DNA of 64,000 nt from Helicoverpa zea (Eukaryota > Arthropoda > Insecta > Lepidoptera > Noctuidae), in contig NC_061456.1 of NCBI RefSeq assembly GCF_022581195.2, positions 9,302,501 through 9,366,500 on the forward strand. Reading direction: 5' to 3'. Both the position numbers and the translations under genes were made by a program. The notes below the pieces were generated by a model, which was not told where the DNA came from, searched no databases, and saw only the letters and a list, made by a program, of their open reading frames with translations. Position 1 is the first letter of the stretch; every line of letters starts with the position of its first letter. Positions 1 to 13,549 of this stretch are shown piece after piece.

Positions 1-2090
1 TTTCGAGTAATTCGAAGACTGGAATTACGTTGTTCGGCCCTGTTAGCGATTGTTCTATAGAATTAACTCCTGAAACTTATTGAATAGGATTGTTATAATT
101 TGTGATTAGTAATAAATATTGCATCTATCTTAGACAATGTCGAGTTAATATAATTTTCGTACGACCAAAAGTGTCTAATTGTTGTTATTACGGTGAGATT
201 AACCAATTTGAATGATATACTAAGCTCACATTGCTTTATAATTTGAAAACAGGGTAACTGATTCAGTTTATCGTAAGTTTTCCTTTAAATCCTGCAAATA
301 CTTACTCTCATGAAACTTTTATTCTAGGAAATATTGCTTGGTTACGTACATATGGGAACGTTGAGAAATTTCCAACATTACTGGCCGATAAGGAGTCACC
401 AACCTGTGGTTTCAGAACAGTGAAGTATATAGGTAATCGAAAGTCGTTTTCCTCCGGTGACTTTTATAACTTGCGCAAATTGATAAAGTTACGTTGACCC
501 CTGCATCGGGTTAGCATAGGTTTTTTTTGGATAGCATATATGTAATTGAGAGAAATCGAGGAAATAATGATAGAAGCTAAGATCCTAATCTAAAAAAACA
601 TGGAAGTTGATATCTAGGGCTATATCTACCTGGAATCACACAAAAACAAAACATCACGAAACCACATTCAGAACGAAAAAAAAGAGCAAAACACTATTCA
701 TAATGAAAGAAAAAAAAGTAATGAAAAGATATTTCAAAGCTGTGCTCGTGTACCAAACTCTCGAATATGGGGTGTTCGCGTAATGTGGCTTACAATAGCC
801 CTATATATTCAGGTAGGTAGCTGAATAACCTCTCGTGATTTCTCAGGAGATGTTTGGTGAATGGCGGTCTCTGGGCCAATGCGTTGCTTCGCAGTGTGGA
901 GTAGGATTGATTTTATTTTTGGGGATTTTTTTACCGTATCTGTAACTTTAGAGGCTTGTGTTTAGTTATACCAGTTTTGACTTTAATGCAGTGCCTGCTT
1001 TTGTGTGATATTTTATATCAGCACCTGACTACCTTAGTCCTAATTAAAAGGAAATGTTTGGAGACGAAAATAACACAATATTAATGATTTTATGATTTAT
1101 ACCTAATTGGCACAGACAAAAATGATTAAGACGCGACACAAATTAAACTTAACAGTAGGTACCATTGTAGCTTAAATAAGTGGGTTAGTAAAAAGATTTT
1201 AAATTACTCAAATGGTTTTTTAGTTAGGACTTTTCATTGTTGATAAAAATTAGATCATAATATATTTTTGAGTAAAACTAAGATGCTCTGCCATATTAAA
1301 GACATGCTTTCAAGGAAGTCCTCGATTTCTTTACAAAACCTCACATATTAAAGGAAGCTTCTATCAGCCAGTTAATTTTATGCCAAATCACAGAATTTCA
1401 TTACATTAGCCGAATGAAGTGCGATCTTCGTTCAGAAGAGACCTGCTATCCATTTAGAATTAATTTAGCAGAATTTGCCGATGTTCATTTAAAATATATG
1501 TACATTTAAATAAATAAATTGCAAGAATATATAAAGATCGCTTTGATCATATAAAGAAAAATTGGCGATGATGAAAATTACATTTGAGGCCATTACAATT
1601 TATTTACCAGGCATGATTTGATAGTCAAAATAATACAAGCAGTTTAAGTTAACGTTTATCAAACGCCCAGATACACAATTCTAGCGAAAAACATTGCGTA
1701 TAAAAATTACTGACCCATCACAAATAAATTACACAGTCTACAAAACAACAATACACACTCCAGGGATTGTTATATTCAAATATATTAGCAAAGATCAGAA
1801 ACATCTCGTCTAGACGTTTAGTATTACCAGTCGGACATTTAGTGCACAGCTTGGCCCAACATCTGACATATTGCATAAACGTCGAATGCGACATTAATTG
1901 TCGAATGCAAGTGGAACTAGTACTGCAATAGTTAAGCTGACTGACTTTAAGTTATGTGTAGACAATTAGCTTCCTAGCATCGACTATTTTTAAGTGAGAC
2001 ACTTTAAAACTGCAAAAGTCGTGTGCATATATCGATGACTGTTGTTACTCCGAAGGGGAAAACACAACTGAATACATCAGGATAAAAATT
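1..2090. other. Gene-free stretch, nothing recognised
   Basis: AT-rich sequence with many stop codons in all frames. I see no exon with convincing splice sites, no RNA gene and no clear repeat here. Confidence 0.5.
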
Positions 2091-2097
2091 ATTCATT

Positions 2098-2367
2098 AAA
2101 ATAAAAAAAATTATGGCGGGACTCCTTTTCACACACGGTCGGTTAGCCCCACGGTAAGTTATTAATTAACTTGTGTTATGGGTGCTAACACAACTGATAA
2201 ACTACATATAGCTACATATATACATATTTATAAATACATATTGTAACACCCAGACCACGGCCAACAAGCATGCTCATCACACAAATGTCGACCGAACCAG
2301 GAATCGAACCCGGGACCTCAGGTTCGGCAGTCCGGCTTGGTGACCTTTGCGCCACAGAGGTCGTGAG
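2098..2367 (-). mobile_element. tRNA-derived SINE, minus orientation
   Basis: The minus strand begins with a tRNA-like head: an A-box-like TGTGGCGCAAAGG and a B box GGTTCGATTCC (plus strand ggaatcgaacc near 2300-2313). Pol III would use such boxes as an internal promoter. The body ends in a T/A-rich tail on the left. A 7-bp direct repeat, attcatt, flanks it at 2091-2097 and 2368-2374, consistent with a target site duplication. It differs from the SINE family at 19.3 and 26.4 kb. Confidence 0.75.
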
Positions 2368-2374
2368 ATTCATT

Positions 2375-5300
2375 CATTCAGTTATAGGTATTATTTATTT
2401 GCATTCCTCAATGTATGTAAATTAAGCATAATATTATTATTTTGATTTCCTATTTATAGCCGTATTTTGACTTTGTAACATTCACCAAAATACAAAAGTC
2501 AAAATCATTCCACATAATGTGCTCTTTTCACTTAAGCTATATGCATAAAACTCCTACTCAAAATCGATAGGAAAACGCACTCTTAACGGCCACTAAGAAA
2601 AGTACGGAAGTACAAACAGTGTAGTATTGAAACTGCAACAATGTAATCAAATCAAGCGCATTAACAAAGTCTTACCTGACCAAAACAACTACTTGAACTG
2701 AGCTAACTTTACAAACATTGAAAACCGACCGAGATGTTTTTCCTAGAGTAGTAATACTATAATTATAGCGTTCATCAAAATATTCAGTGGAATGAGCTTA
2801 TGAATCATTCCTTTACTTTGTCGGCGATTTACTTATACCGGAAATCTGTTTTCCGTTGGTTTAGCTTGGATCATAGACTTCGGTCTGCGGCAGACGTGCT
2901 TTGAGCGGAAACTAATTGCAAGAGAGCCATACAACGAGGATCTAGAATTTATGGAAGGGTCGGGTGTAGGTAAGTGAATATTTTAGCGGAGTTATATATC
3001 GTTATGTTATCGTGTTTGTGGCCAGGATTTGGAGGATACAAATAATTGCATTATTAAATAAAAGTCATTATGTGTGAGGGGTCGTTACATATTTTTTTTA
3101 AAGATTTTTATTTAAGATTTTTAGAAAAGAGTACTGCCGTCAAAGCGTTTCCCATCGTGGTTTGATAAAAACCCATGCCTATTATGACAACAAACAAACA
3201 TTCTTGATTATGAAGCCCTCTAATTTATATGGAGCTTTGGATATAAGATATTTCTATAGTTTGAAGTACAACAAGCTTCTGAGGATATCATTAAAACAAG
3301 TACAGATATTTGCTGTCGGACTTCTATAATGATTCTATAACAATAAGGTAGCTAAAACGGTCTCACCTTCTTGCACCTTCCTGCAACTCTAACCCCCTAA
3401 CTTGGCCCCCTGGATTAAAGCCAACGAAGATGTTTGGTGTAGTCCTGAATAACTAGACGCTGCCAGTATTCCGTTTGCAATAATACCGAAATACGTGGCC
3501 AGGCTGGGTCTGATTACTGGCCTGTGACGTCACTGGACAATCGCTTTTGATGTCTTTCTCAGCTGGATTACGATGCCATGTAGTATGTGTGATTGGATTC
3601 CTAATGTAGCTATTGACAGAAACCCGTAATGGTTTCTGTATGGAATGCAGATGCCTTTGACGAAACAGCTATGCGGGCTTTGATACTCTTGTCTTTCTAC
3701 GTTTGTTACTCGGCAGCTGGGGTTCGATATCTCTCGGTGTTTGTTTCTATATGCTCTGAGTATTGAATGAAGGCAAAGACTACTTGTGATATATATACAT
3801 GTGTACACGTTTGAAAAGAAAATAAGAATAATAAAGAACAAAGGCACTGCTTCTTCTCACATTTAAAGATTAGTTAGAATAAGATGCACTTTTAGTTATG
3901 GGTATAATCTGAATGTCCAAGTATGACAGAAGGCACCTGTAACTGAGTGTCCTAAAAACAAAAGATTCCGATGAATTGAGAACCTCCTTTCTAGGTAATC
4001 AGTCTGGGCTGGGATTAGCCTGCAATTTAAAAGCCAGAAGACTCTTCCTTTGTTAACGATTGGGAGTAAACTGTTAAAAGTTACCAAAATCATGTGGCAG
4101 CATTCCCGCTTAATTAATTCAAGTGGCCCGTGTAAACACAAGTTTAGTTGCATCGTTGCCATCGCGGTGGTCTGGCGGCTTTCACGGAGAGCTGGGATTA
4201 GCCTGCAATTAGAAACATCATGGCCGAAGCAAATCTCTCTCTTATGCTTGGATTTAAAGCGGTCAGGTCTGACCTCAAGTTACTGCGCCGGGTAACGCTA
4301 TGTTACTTGGAAAAGGAGGGGAAAAGAAGTGGGTATGGGTGAATGTGGTCAATTTATTTGATTGATGTTATTAAGAGTATGGTTTGACCCGACGCAAAAA
4401 CGAAAAGATGCCAATATAGAGGACTAACTTTGGCCAGTGGTTTTACCGGCTTCCCGAGAAAACTGCTTTCTATACCGGGATAAAAAGTAGCCTATGTGTT
4501 ATTCTACCAATTTTCATCAAAATCCATTCGTCCAATCCAATAGATTTTGCGTGGAAAAAATAACAATATAGATCCTACTGGATCTACAATGTCGGCTTTA
4601 TAAGCTCTAAGAGCCTCTTGATAACAGAAAATAATCTTTCTATCCAGTCCCTGTGTATGCCAAGATTTAAACACCTGCCTATTATTAAAATCTTGGAAAG
4701 TTATTCCATTAAAGTTCGCTTTTATAATTTTGTAGCTAGTTGTTTATCATGGATCTGTGCCAATGTGTAACAATGTTGGTGGTATGTTTACTGTTTTAAT
4801 ATTGTACATTAAGCTAGATTTATTGTATTTAATAAAGGCGATAAGCCATGGTAACGTGAACAGTTCGTTTATAAATACGCATAATTTTATTTCTGCATTG
4901 CTAACATACAGCTTTTACCACAGGTAGAATCGCCTAATGTCAAGACGATATCTTAGTATACAAATTCATATGATAAGTGACCATTTCCATCGATGTAGAT
5001 ATAAATAACCTAGATGAGGGTTGACTGCATTTGCAACCTACTAAAACGTATCCTGTTTGTGGCGGACTAAAACCTGTATAGTCGGAACTTTTTGTGTGTG
5101 TGTTTTGTTTTATATTTTATTAATTTTTCTCCTTCAAAAATAAGCTGACAGATTACAATACTTTTACAATCTTGACGAAGCATTTTTATTAATACACAGT
5201 CCTATTCAGGCCTTGCTTATTATATATCTTTACATACATATTATTAAAATTAATTATATTTTCTCTCCACAAACATTCGACGACCACATACCCAATCCAA

Positions 5301-5720
5301 ATTCAACTAAACGTAAATAATTGAGCATGGCCGCGGTTGATTAGTATAAATATGCACTGGCATTGTGCTAAACAGTCAGATAATTGGGTATCACAGATCC
5401 TACCACAACCAGAGGCTCGGTGGCCAAACTATCCATATAATCGGGAATTAGTCCGCGGCACCGCAATGTGCAAGGTTTTGTTTACATAAGCGTTTAGCTA
5501 ACCGATGATTATATTACTAGATTAATTTGGACCATCATGAGATAGTAATGTAAGCCGGATTACCTAAATGTTGTGTGTTCGGGTTTGAGCTGGGTTTGTT
5601 CATGTTGTGGGAAGACTTCCTAATGGTCCTGTATTTGTGCCAAAATCTATTATCTACCTCTACTATTGTCAAAACTTTGACTGAATTAAATCAAAATTTT
5701 CAATAGGACAGCTACGCTTA
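2375..5720. other. Gene-free stretch with one repeat fragment
   Basis: No supportable exon. The only recognised element is the Helitron-like fragment near 4.44-4.57 kb. Short open frames around 3.5-4.3 kb occur on both strands without splice signals or recognisable protein motifs and look like chance. Confidence 0.45.
4438..4570 (-). mobile_element. Fragment of Helitron-like lepidopteran repeat
   Basis: It contains the phrase ccgggataaaaagtagccta followed by gtgttattct and cattttcatcaaaatccattcg-like sequence. This resembles the interior of the repeat at 21475-21677, read in the same orientation. Both ends are missing, so this is an old internal fragment. Confidence 0.5.
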
Positions 5721-6284
5721 CCGTTTTTAGGGTTCCGTAGCCAAAATGGCAAAAACGGAACCCTTATAGTTTCGTCATGTCCGTCTGTCCGTCTGTCCGT
5801 CTGTCACAGCCGATTTACTCGGAAACTATAAGTACTACAGTGATGAAATTTGATGGGAATATGTGTTGTATGAACCGCTACAAAAATATGACACTAAATA
5901 GTAAAAAAAAGAATTGGGGGTGGGGCCCCCCATACATGTAACTGAGGGATGAAATTTTTTTTTTCGATGTACATACCCGTGTGGGGTATCAATGGAAAGG
6001 TCTTTTAAAATGATATAAAGTTTTCTAAAAAACATTTTTCTTAAAGTGAACGGTTTTTGAGATATCAGCTCTCAAAGTCGTAAAAAGTATGTCCCCCCCC
6101 TCTATTTTTATAACTACGGGGTATAAAATTCTAAAAAAAATAGAGGTGATGCATGCTAATTAACTCTTTCAACGATTTTTGGTTTGATCAAAGTATCTCT
6201 TATAGTTTTTGAGATAGGTTGATTTAACTGTAATTTACGGAACCCTTCGTGCACGAGTCCGACTCGCACTTGGCCGGTTTTTTT
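5721..6284. repeat. Long interspersed non-coding repeat with hairpin ends
   Basis: A roughly 560-bp repeat of a kind I recall as common in Lepidoptera; I cannot name its class. The left end has AGGGTTCCGTAG and, 20 bp on, ACGGAACCCT, which can pair. The same ACGGAACCCT word recurs near the right end (about 6238). The right end also holds an imperfect hairpin, gtgcacgagtc/gactcgcac, followed by ttggccggttttttt. A small CCGTCTGT microsatellite lies near 5778-5804. No coding capacity is seen. Confidence 0.55.
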
Positions 6285-9200
6285 AATGCTATGCTTTGAA
6301 TTAAATGTAACAGAAAATGTTGACTAGGCAGTTCCTTTAAATGCTTGGCACCAAGTGCAAAGGGTAAGTAATTAAATTTCAATGAAATACAATTATAAAT
6401 CACTAACAAAACGAGAAAAATAAAAACAACATTATAGTCATCGTGAACCTTATCTGTGTAATATTTCCGATCCTGTACATAACATTCGTACTAATCAGTC
6501 TTCCATTAAAACCAAAAAACAAAAGCAATCTAACCCAAACACAACACAAAACCGTATCGGAATAATTCTGCCCAGCAACGAAAGTGGTGCGGAAGAATTC
6601 CGGAATTCATAACACGTTTAAAGTGCACAAGTCATGGTGACACGTTACGGCACAAAGCCAGCTGAGAGGTGTAATTGGTAGCTAATCCTTGCCTTCGTCG
6701 GCAGCACGACGGATTGCTGGCAACACAATCCATGTGTACGTACAGTGTTGCCACACTCAAGTGCTGGAATTGCACGGAAATAGGAATCGGTGTTATGGGT
6801 GAAATGTTTTGCTTGTTTTATAATGTCAGTTTAGTCAGGAAATGCTTGTTCATATTGACATTGACAATCAACATAATTGTTCAATTTAGGATATTTTGAA
6901 TTGTGAGGCGCATTTGCGTCCGATCCCAAGCCAATGAAGCAGTGCAAGCTATAAGCAGTTTCTATAAAATGCTATATTTAGATTTATATAAAGATTATAT
7001 AATTCCGTCTCAATGAAATGTATTAAATGCAAATATCATTCAAGTTTTGGAAGACCTACTAAAATTTTACGGATTCATTCTAAGTTCCTTCTTATTTACC
7101 CTCATAAAAGGTAAACTTCTAAACACTGGCAGCCCTCGCAGCCACAATGTTAGTATATATACGCTGAGCACCATTATATACCTAGATTTATGATGTGCGT
7201 TGATTCCGTAGTCTGGATGCACGGAGTAAATCTCCCGTTTACGACGGATTTCGGCTAAATCCGCTGTTCTTTAAGACTCCCGGCATTTGCACAGATCCTT
7301 GCAAACATTCTGTTTATTTTGCACAGAATTAATATATACTTACTACTAGTTTGTTTTAGTACTTTGTGTGTTTGTACTGTTTCGGGTTGTTGCTTACAGT
7401 TTGATATTAGGAAGTTGTGAAGTTATTTTTCTGAGAATACAGTGTTAGAATAGAGAGTCTTTAAATTGTAAAAAGACTTAATAGATTTTTCTTTTCAAGA
7501 CAGCGGTCACTAAGCTATGTAAACTCCCAGTTGTCCAGAAAGCTATTTTAAACGTACGAGTAACCTTTTTACCCTTCCTTTACCTGTTGAAATTGTTTGC
7601 TATTACAGTTGATATAATATATCAGGTGTTCTTCACGGAATGTCATTGTCAAAATAATAGTTGAAGAAAAAGGGTCCTTGATTCTCCGTGGGTCGCGACT
7701 CGGTCCGTTTGTTCGTGAAAAGCCAGGAAAGGCACCAAACAATTGCGAAAATGTTACAATATTTCACATTTGTTTGTGATGTTTTGACACAAAAAAATAT
7801 TATTTAGCTTTCTGTGATTTACTTGTGAACGATCTTGTGTGCGTTACTTTATATTTTGTGACGTAAGCTGAACGTTTATAAACTTTATAAGTATTTCATG
7901 TGGTACATAATAATTACGGCTTTGGTAACGTATACCTACCTAGTTCTTAATTACATCCGTATCTTCTCGTTTTCAATTAATCAATTTCCGTTTAAGCAAT
8001 CGCAGCCCTTAAAACACAACAATAATTAATTGATTCTGGGAAGATGATGAAACTTCTGACATTCATTATATTTCACAGATCTTTCAATTCGAACGTTTTG
8101 TTAAATGGTGGAAGACCAAGACACAGTTGCACTATAACTAAAACGAAAACCAAATCATAATAAGCCATATACTTGCCGCCCATTGATCAAATCAGCGATT
8201 GATACCTGAAAATGGTTTGATACCTAGGTATAACCACTCTACCGTGGGTTGCAACCCACTGTAAGTTTATTTTACATAAATTTAGGAAGAAAGAAATCGA
8301 AAGGTTTGTGTTTAGGCATATAATATGCCTTTCCATAGTAATGAGCATGACATTTTTTATTAACCCTTGATACGAAGATATGAAGTGTAATCAGTTGCAG
8401 TAATAGCAATGAAGCCCGGAGTGTAGATGGCATAAATGCAGAAGTTAAATGATGACCTTCCGATAACATTCTTCATTCTCCCAACCCATCTGAAAAACAA
8501 AAGCAATGTTATTAATATTTACGTAGTCTACGCAGTTAGAACAAAGGATAGGATAGTGTGAGGATGGAATAGAAAGGCCTTGTGTGGTCTTCTGGTGGGC
8601 TTACAGCGGTTTTAGTAAGAACGGCTTAGTCCGACAGTTTATATACCGGCCCGTTCGTTGTTTGTGGCCTGCACACGATGTATTCAGAGTAACTATTGCA
8701 GTACAGGCTTCAGTAAATATTTTAGTTTGATCCGAGGTAGATGTTTTAGTTCAGAATATTTTTTTTGTAGGCATCACAGGCAGGAGCATGACAGGTACCT
8801 ACTGTCTTTGGGCGGTTGAGACACGGTATAAAAAAATTCGAAATCCAAACTAATATTTTCATAATTTATTCTCTATAAGGTATTATCTTTTTTTACACTT
8901 TACACTTAATATAAAAAAAGCTTTGCACCTAACACTGCTATTTCTCCATCACCCAAAGGCGTTACGTCCGTCGTTGTATAATGTGTAAAAAGTATCAATA
9001 AAAAATAAATAGTTTTATTTATATTCACCTCCATATTATCGCAGATTAAGGAAGCCAATTCTTATTTACTTTGTTGTCAATAATCTTGTAAAAAGGCAAT
9101 GAGTAGGAATGATTAGTGTCCCTTTAATTCTATCAAAATGATGTTACGACTTACATTTATGGCGCAATAAAAGTTTCTTCGTAAAAGGACTGAGTACCCA

Positions 9201-9379
9201 TTTGCTGATAAAGTAGAATTCGTTGATAGGCATGTCAGATGATACATTCGCTAATTGGGCTGAAAAGTTAGACTTATTTCTCTTTATAGTTTTACCCAGT
9301 GACAAAATTGACATTACAATAATGAATGAGAAAAACACGAGAAAAAAATCTCAACAACTAACGAAGTCGGACCTTCAAA
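6285..9379. other. Gene-free stretch, nothing recognised
   Basis: No exon, RNA gene or named repeat that I can support. Short open frames at 6.7 and 8.3 kb lack motifs and splice signals. Confidence 0.45.
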
Positions 9380-9388
9380 AGTATTAAA

Positions 9389-9583
9389 GTGATTATCTAT
9401 TAATTTATTTACATAGATATTTACAATAAATATCAAAAACTATCCTAAACCTATCCTAATCCTAACAAACAACTAAAAAGCGTTAAAAAATTCGTCCCCA
9501 TCGCTGTCAACTGGGAGCGTGCCCAAGAGGCTGGCAGCATTACCTCGTTGGATCGCCATGCTGATTCTTTGTCTTTGTCTTTG
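9389..9583 (-). mobile_element. 5'-truncated retroelement tail, minus orientation
   Basis: The 195-bp segment is bounded by a 9-bp direct repeat, agtattaaa, at 9380-9388 and 9584-9592. On the minus strand it starts in a GC-richer part and ends in an A/T-rich tail (gtaaataaattaat), as expected for the 3' end of a truncated LINE. I cannot assign a family. Confidence 0.5.
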
Positions 9584-9592
9584 AGTATTAAA

Positions 9593-12500
9593 TGAAAAAT
9601 TTTACATATGTAGCTCAAAACAAACTAAATTCAAGTAAAGTTAAGACTTAATTGACACTGAAGAGTGCGGAGCTAAGTATGCAATATATTTATCCCACTT
9701 TTTGGCACACACGTTACATAAATATGACTTACACTCAGCCACTTCAGGCACATAATTCAGAAGGACTTTAGAAGATACAATAATAAGCAATAAATCTGAA
9801 TAATCACGGAATGGATTTGTTTATCACGGCTTCGACTTGGAATGAAAACGTTCAACTTGAAGTTATCAAATTATATAAAGTCGGGAGCTTCTCGTTTTTG
9901 TTTGGCAAGTAATTAAAAGTTGTATTACTGTAACTAAATAAGTTGTTGTATCTTCGAGTCTGCTATTACTGGTATACCACAGATCCTAGTAGGCTGGAGT
10001 ACCTACCTACCGTATGTTACCACGCTCACTTCCTCAGAAAAGTGACTAATATAAGGGGACTGGACTTTTAGACAGTTTTTTAGTAACGAGAATCTTAATA
10101 GATTTCAATATTTTGTTACCATTAAACTTAGAATAAGTCCTTTAAATTGGTTTTCATCACAACGCACTTAATAATGCATGCACCTATGTTAACCAACATG
10201 CAAGTTCCAATTTAGAGTTACACGCCGCGGCGTGATTTCAAAATCGTCCGGTAAATTGGTGCAGTATTTACATATCGCTAACGATATCTCAGCTTGAATG
10301 TATGCAATTTGGATCGTTATTTCCTACGATCCATCTCATGATAGCACCCGATGAATTGGGAGGTTACCATGGAAATGTATCGCAGTTAATATTGTGTGAA
10401 TGAAAGGAGATGAGATTTTTATGAAGAAGAGAACAACGTGGTAAGAGCATGGATTTGGTTTGATACCCTAGTTGCAATGCTGTAGGTATATATGCAGGCT
10501 CTTTATCCATTTATATAGGTACCTATCAGGTACTATTTATATTCAATAAGAGAATGTTCACTTACAGCTAGCTCTTATCTCTACATTAGAAAAAGCTGAA
10601 AACATGTTATACTTTGAACAATAAGAATGTTGGTCCTATAACAAAAGTTGCGCATACCGTCTCCTGGTCTATTTTCCGAAACTTCTGATTGATTCTTAGA
10701 CAGATTTATGGTCACCGTTTACAAAATTGTAAACATAAACACCATGTGTCCAATACAAACAGCATATTTTCATAAGGAAAATTCGGGACACCCTGTTGTG
10801 TTCAAAATGGCGGTGTAATTTGGGCCAAGCTAATGTTCTTTTTACGATTTGTTGTGTAAAATGCCAACTCTTGATGTGAGACCAGATGCAAAGTTTTTTA
10901 CTGTCTATTGGTACACCATCGCCAAAATAGATTCATTTGATGTATTGACGGCTGCTTCTAGATATTTAACCATTAACCTTTTGATGTTTTAAATGGTTTT
11001 ATCGTTTTTATGTCTGTTAGTTATTACAAGGTGGAAGCCACCTGTACCTGTTTGCTTCCTGTGATTTATTCTGTTTTACTATGAAAAATGTGACTACCTG
11101 TTTTCCTATTTTGATTGATGCGTTCCATAGAAAAGTTTGACGGCAACTGGTCCATTCACTGACATATTTCATAGGTATCTGCAAATGACGGCTTATGGCA
11201 TGGATGTATTAGAAGAATAATGCATGAACTGATAATGGAATGTTTATGGTTATTAAACAACCATTTATATTTATTGCACCATCATTCATATGGTGGATAC
11301 TGCGAAATAAATAAGACAGATCCATATTAAATCAAAGATTCAGGGATAACCTTACAAGATATTGGCTGTTAGTAAGTGGGTACAAGTAATTGTGAAACGT
11401 TATCAGGATCAGTTAAAAAAGCATTTCCTAAACGAAGTGTCACTGCCACAAATTACAAATGATTTCTTAGATGGGGGGCTTTCTTATTAGGGTGCGTCGC
11501 ATCCTGCGTTCGGGAGGGTTCGGGCCTCTTCGGAGCTGTTCGGGATAATTGAAATCCGTCATACTAGCGCGTATGACAAATGACGGGTGGTCGACCGCTG
11601 GCACGGTGTGCTTGGCTGTCCAATAAAATGGTTGGTATTGGTCACCTTAACCGTGACATGGAAAAGTTCATAGAGGAAATTGTTACAGTGTGCTTTTTAA
11701 TGGTAACCATAAGTTCCATGAGTGGGTGTAGATGTGATAAACTACCTCTGTCTTAAGTAGTTAGTCTATAATAAAATTTAAGCCTTTGTCTTTATACACA
11801 CGCAGACTTCGTGCTGCATCTCGACCTTTTGGTTAATAAAAAAAAAGATTAGTAAGTCAATTAACATTTATCTAAATAAACTGACTTTTACTACAGATTT
11901 CATTCAGTGAACATTGCAGAATGTCTTTTGGACGTTCGAACGTCACTCAATCGTACGCGAGCAATTTACTCCGCAAGTTAAAAAGTTCGATGAACATTTA
12001 AACAAAGTGAACCGTGAGTAATGAACATTAATAGTGATTGTTGAATTAAAATGCACAAAATTAAACAAGCACCATTTTATACAGTATTGTTGTTTAATTG
12101 TTTACATAAACCAATTTACATAGCGTTCAAAAACAGCGCACTACAAATATTGATAAGCGGTGCAATAAGCCGTTATTAATTAAATTAAAAAATCCAAACA
12201 GGTAGAAAATTTTATGCAATTGATCTTGTAATGAAATTTAAAAATTTAAACATTTTAATAAAAAAAAGGTTAACGTGAATGAGTGTGTGGGCCTACGGGG
12301 AGTGACCCCGGCACGGGTGCCTAAATTTGAAACCACCAGCTAAGAGTCAAACTAACCTTAATAGGAAACGTGTTTTCCATGGTTAACAGTCAATCAATCT
12401 ATTCCAATACTTTACATTCAAACGTCGAAAATTATCAAAAACTCAATTTAGTGCAAATATTTAAATAATCGTTCCATGTACACAGCCGTTATTAAGGTAA

Positions 12501-13545
12501 ATAGTTGAACTGAAAAAGTTCTCTAGACACGTTTATTTGGTAAACCCCTGCTGAACATGTGAGGTTGATGTAAACATAAATTCGCCACATTCTTGGGCCA
12601 GGTCCTGACTGTCATTTGTCATCCGCGCTGGGCGCCGTGTACTGCGAAGTGCGAAATACTTTCTGTTTATTACTTTTGGTTTTACTTGTAACTGAAACTT
12701 TGTAATTTTTATTTAAAGTTTTATAGGGATATACCAATCAAAATTTGATGATTTTTATTTAAGTACATATAGTTTATTTGTAAGTTAAAATAGTTCTGAG
12801 TAGTTGAACCGGGTTGGTACCGGAGTATCCCGATCCCTAAGGTTCCCGTTCCGGACGGACCCGATTTACTTTATATTGATAAACTTAATGAAAGTCAGTT
12901 TAGCTGTTAACACTTTTAGATAGATTAGGAAAGTCATGAAATAACCACAACAATAGATTTTGCAAATAATTAACTTCATGCCATCTTCGACATTCGCTAG
13001 AATGATGGACTTAACTCCAATAAGCCGAGAGATAAGTAAACGCTGTAAGGTTGTTGTAGATCACAACTGAAATAAAAAACCTAGTGCTGAGAATAATGTA
13101 AAGGAAGACAAATAAAGTGTAGCAGCATTTAAAATACTGGCTTTACAGTCCACCGCCTCTCCTCCATCGCTCTTTTAAATCTTTTTCTTTTTAAATCTTA
13201 CACGTTAGAAAATGCATTTCAACTCTTTAAAAGCAAGCAATAACACGCTCAGGGCCGTTTCGTAAATTCTTTTAATGCAATACTATTAGAAAGAGCCCTT
13301 TGACAATTTTATTTCTTTTGTCAGATTCAAAGGAGTTGAGCCAGTAAAAAGGCGGTTAAATGTAAAACTATAAAGGGAGTATGTTAATGGACACTTTCAG
13401 GCTATCTGCATAGTGGAGTCGTAACGCTGAAATAGAGCTACTGGTTTATTTTAAAGTACCTAGTCATTATGTGTTAGTTGTACTTATTTCGATTGCTTTG
13501 CTTGTTGCAAAGAGAAGGGGAGAGATAGGGTCATACCGTTTGGCA
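9593..13545. other. Gene-free stretch with two perfect palindromes
   Basis: No supportable exon. There are two perfect 14-bp palindromes: CACGCCGCGGCGTG at 10221-10234 and GACGTTCGAACGTC at 11931-11944. A GC-richer block at about 11490-11630 (several TTCGGG words) and another near 12280-12330 do not match anything I recognise. Confidence 0.4.
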
Positions 13546-13549
13546 AAGC

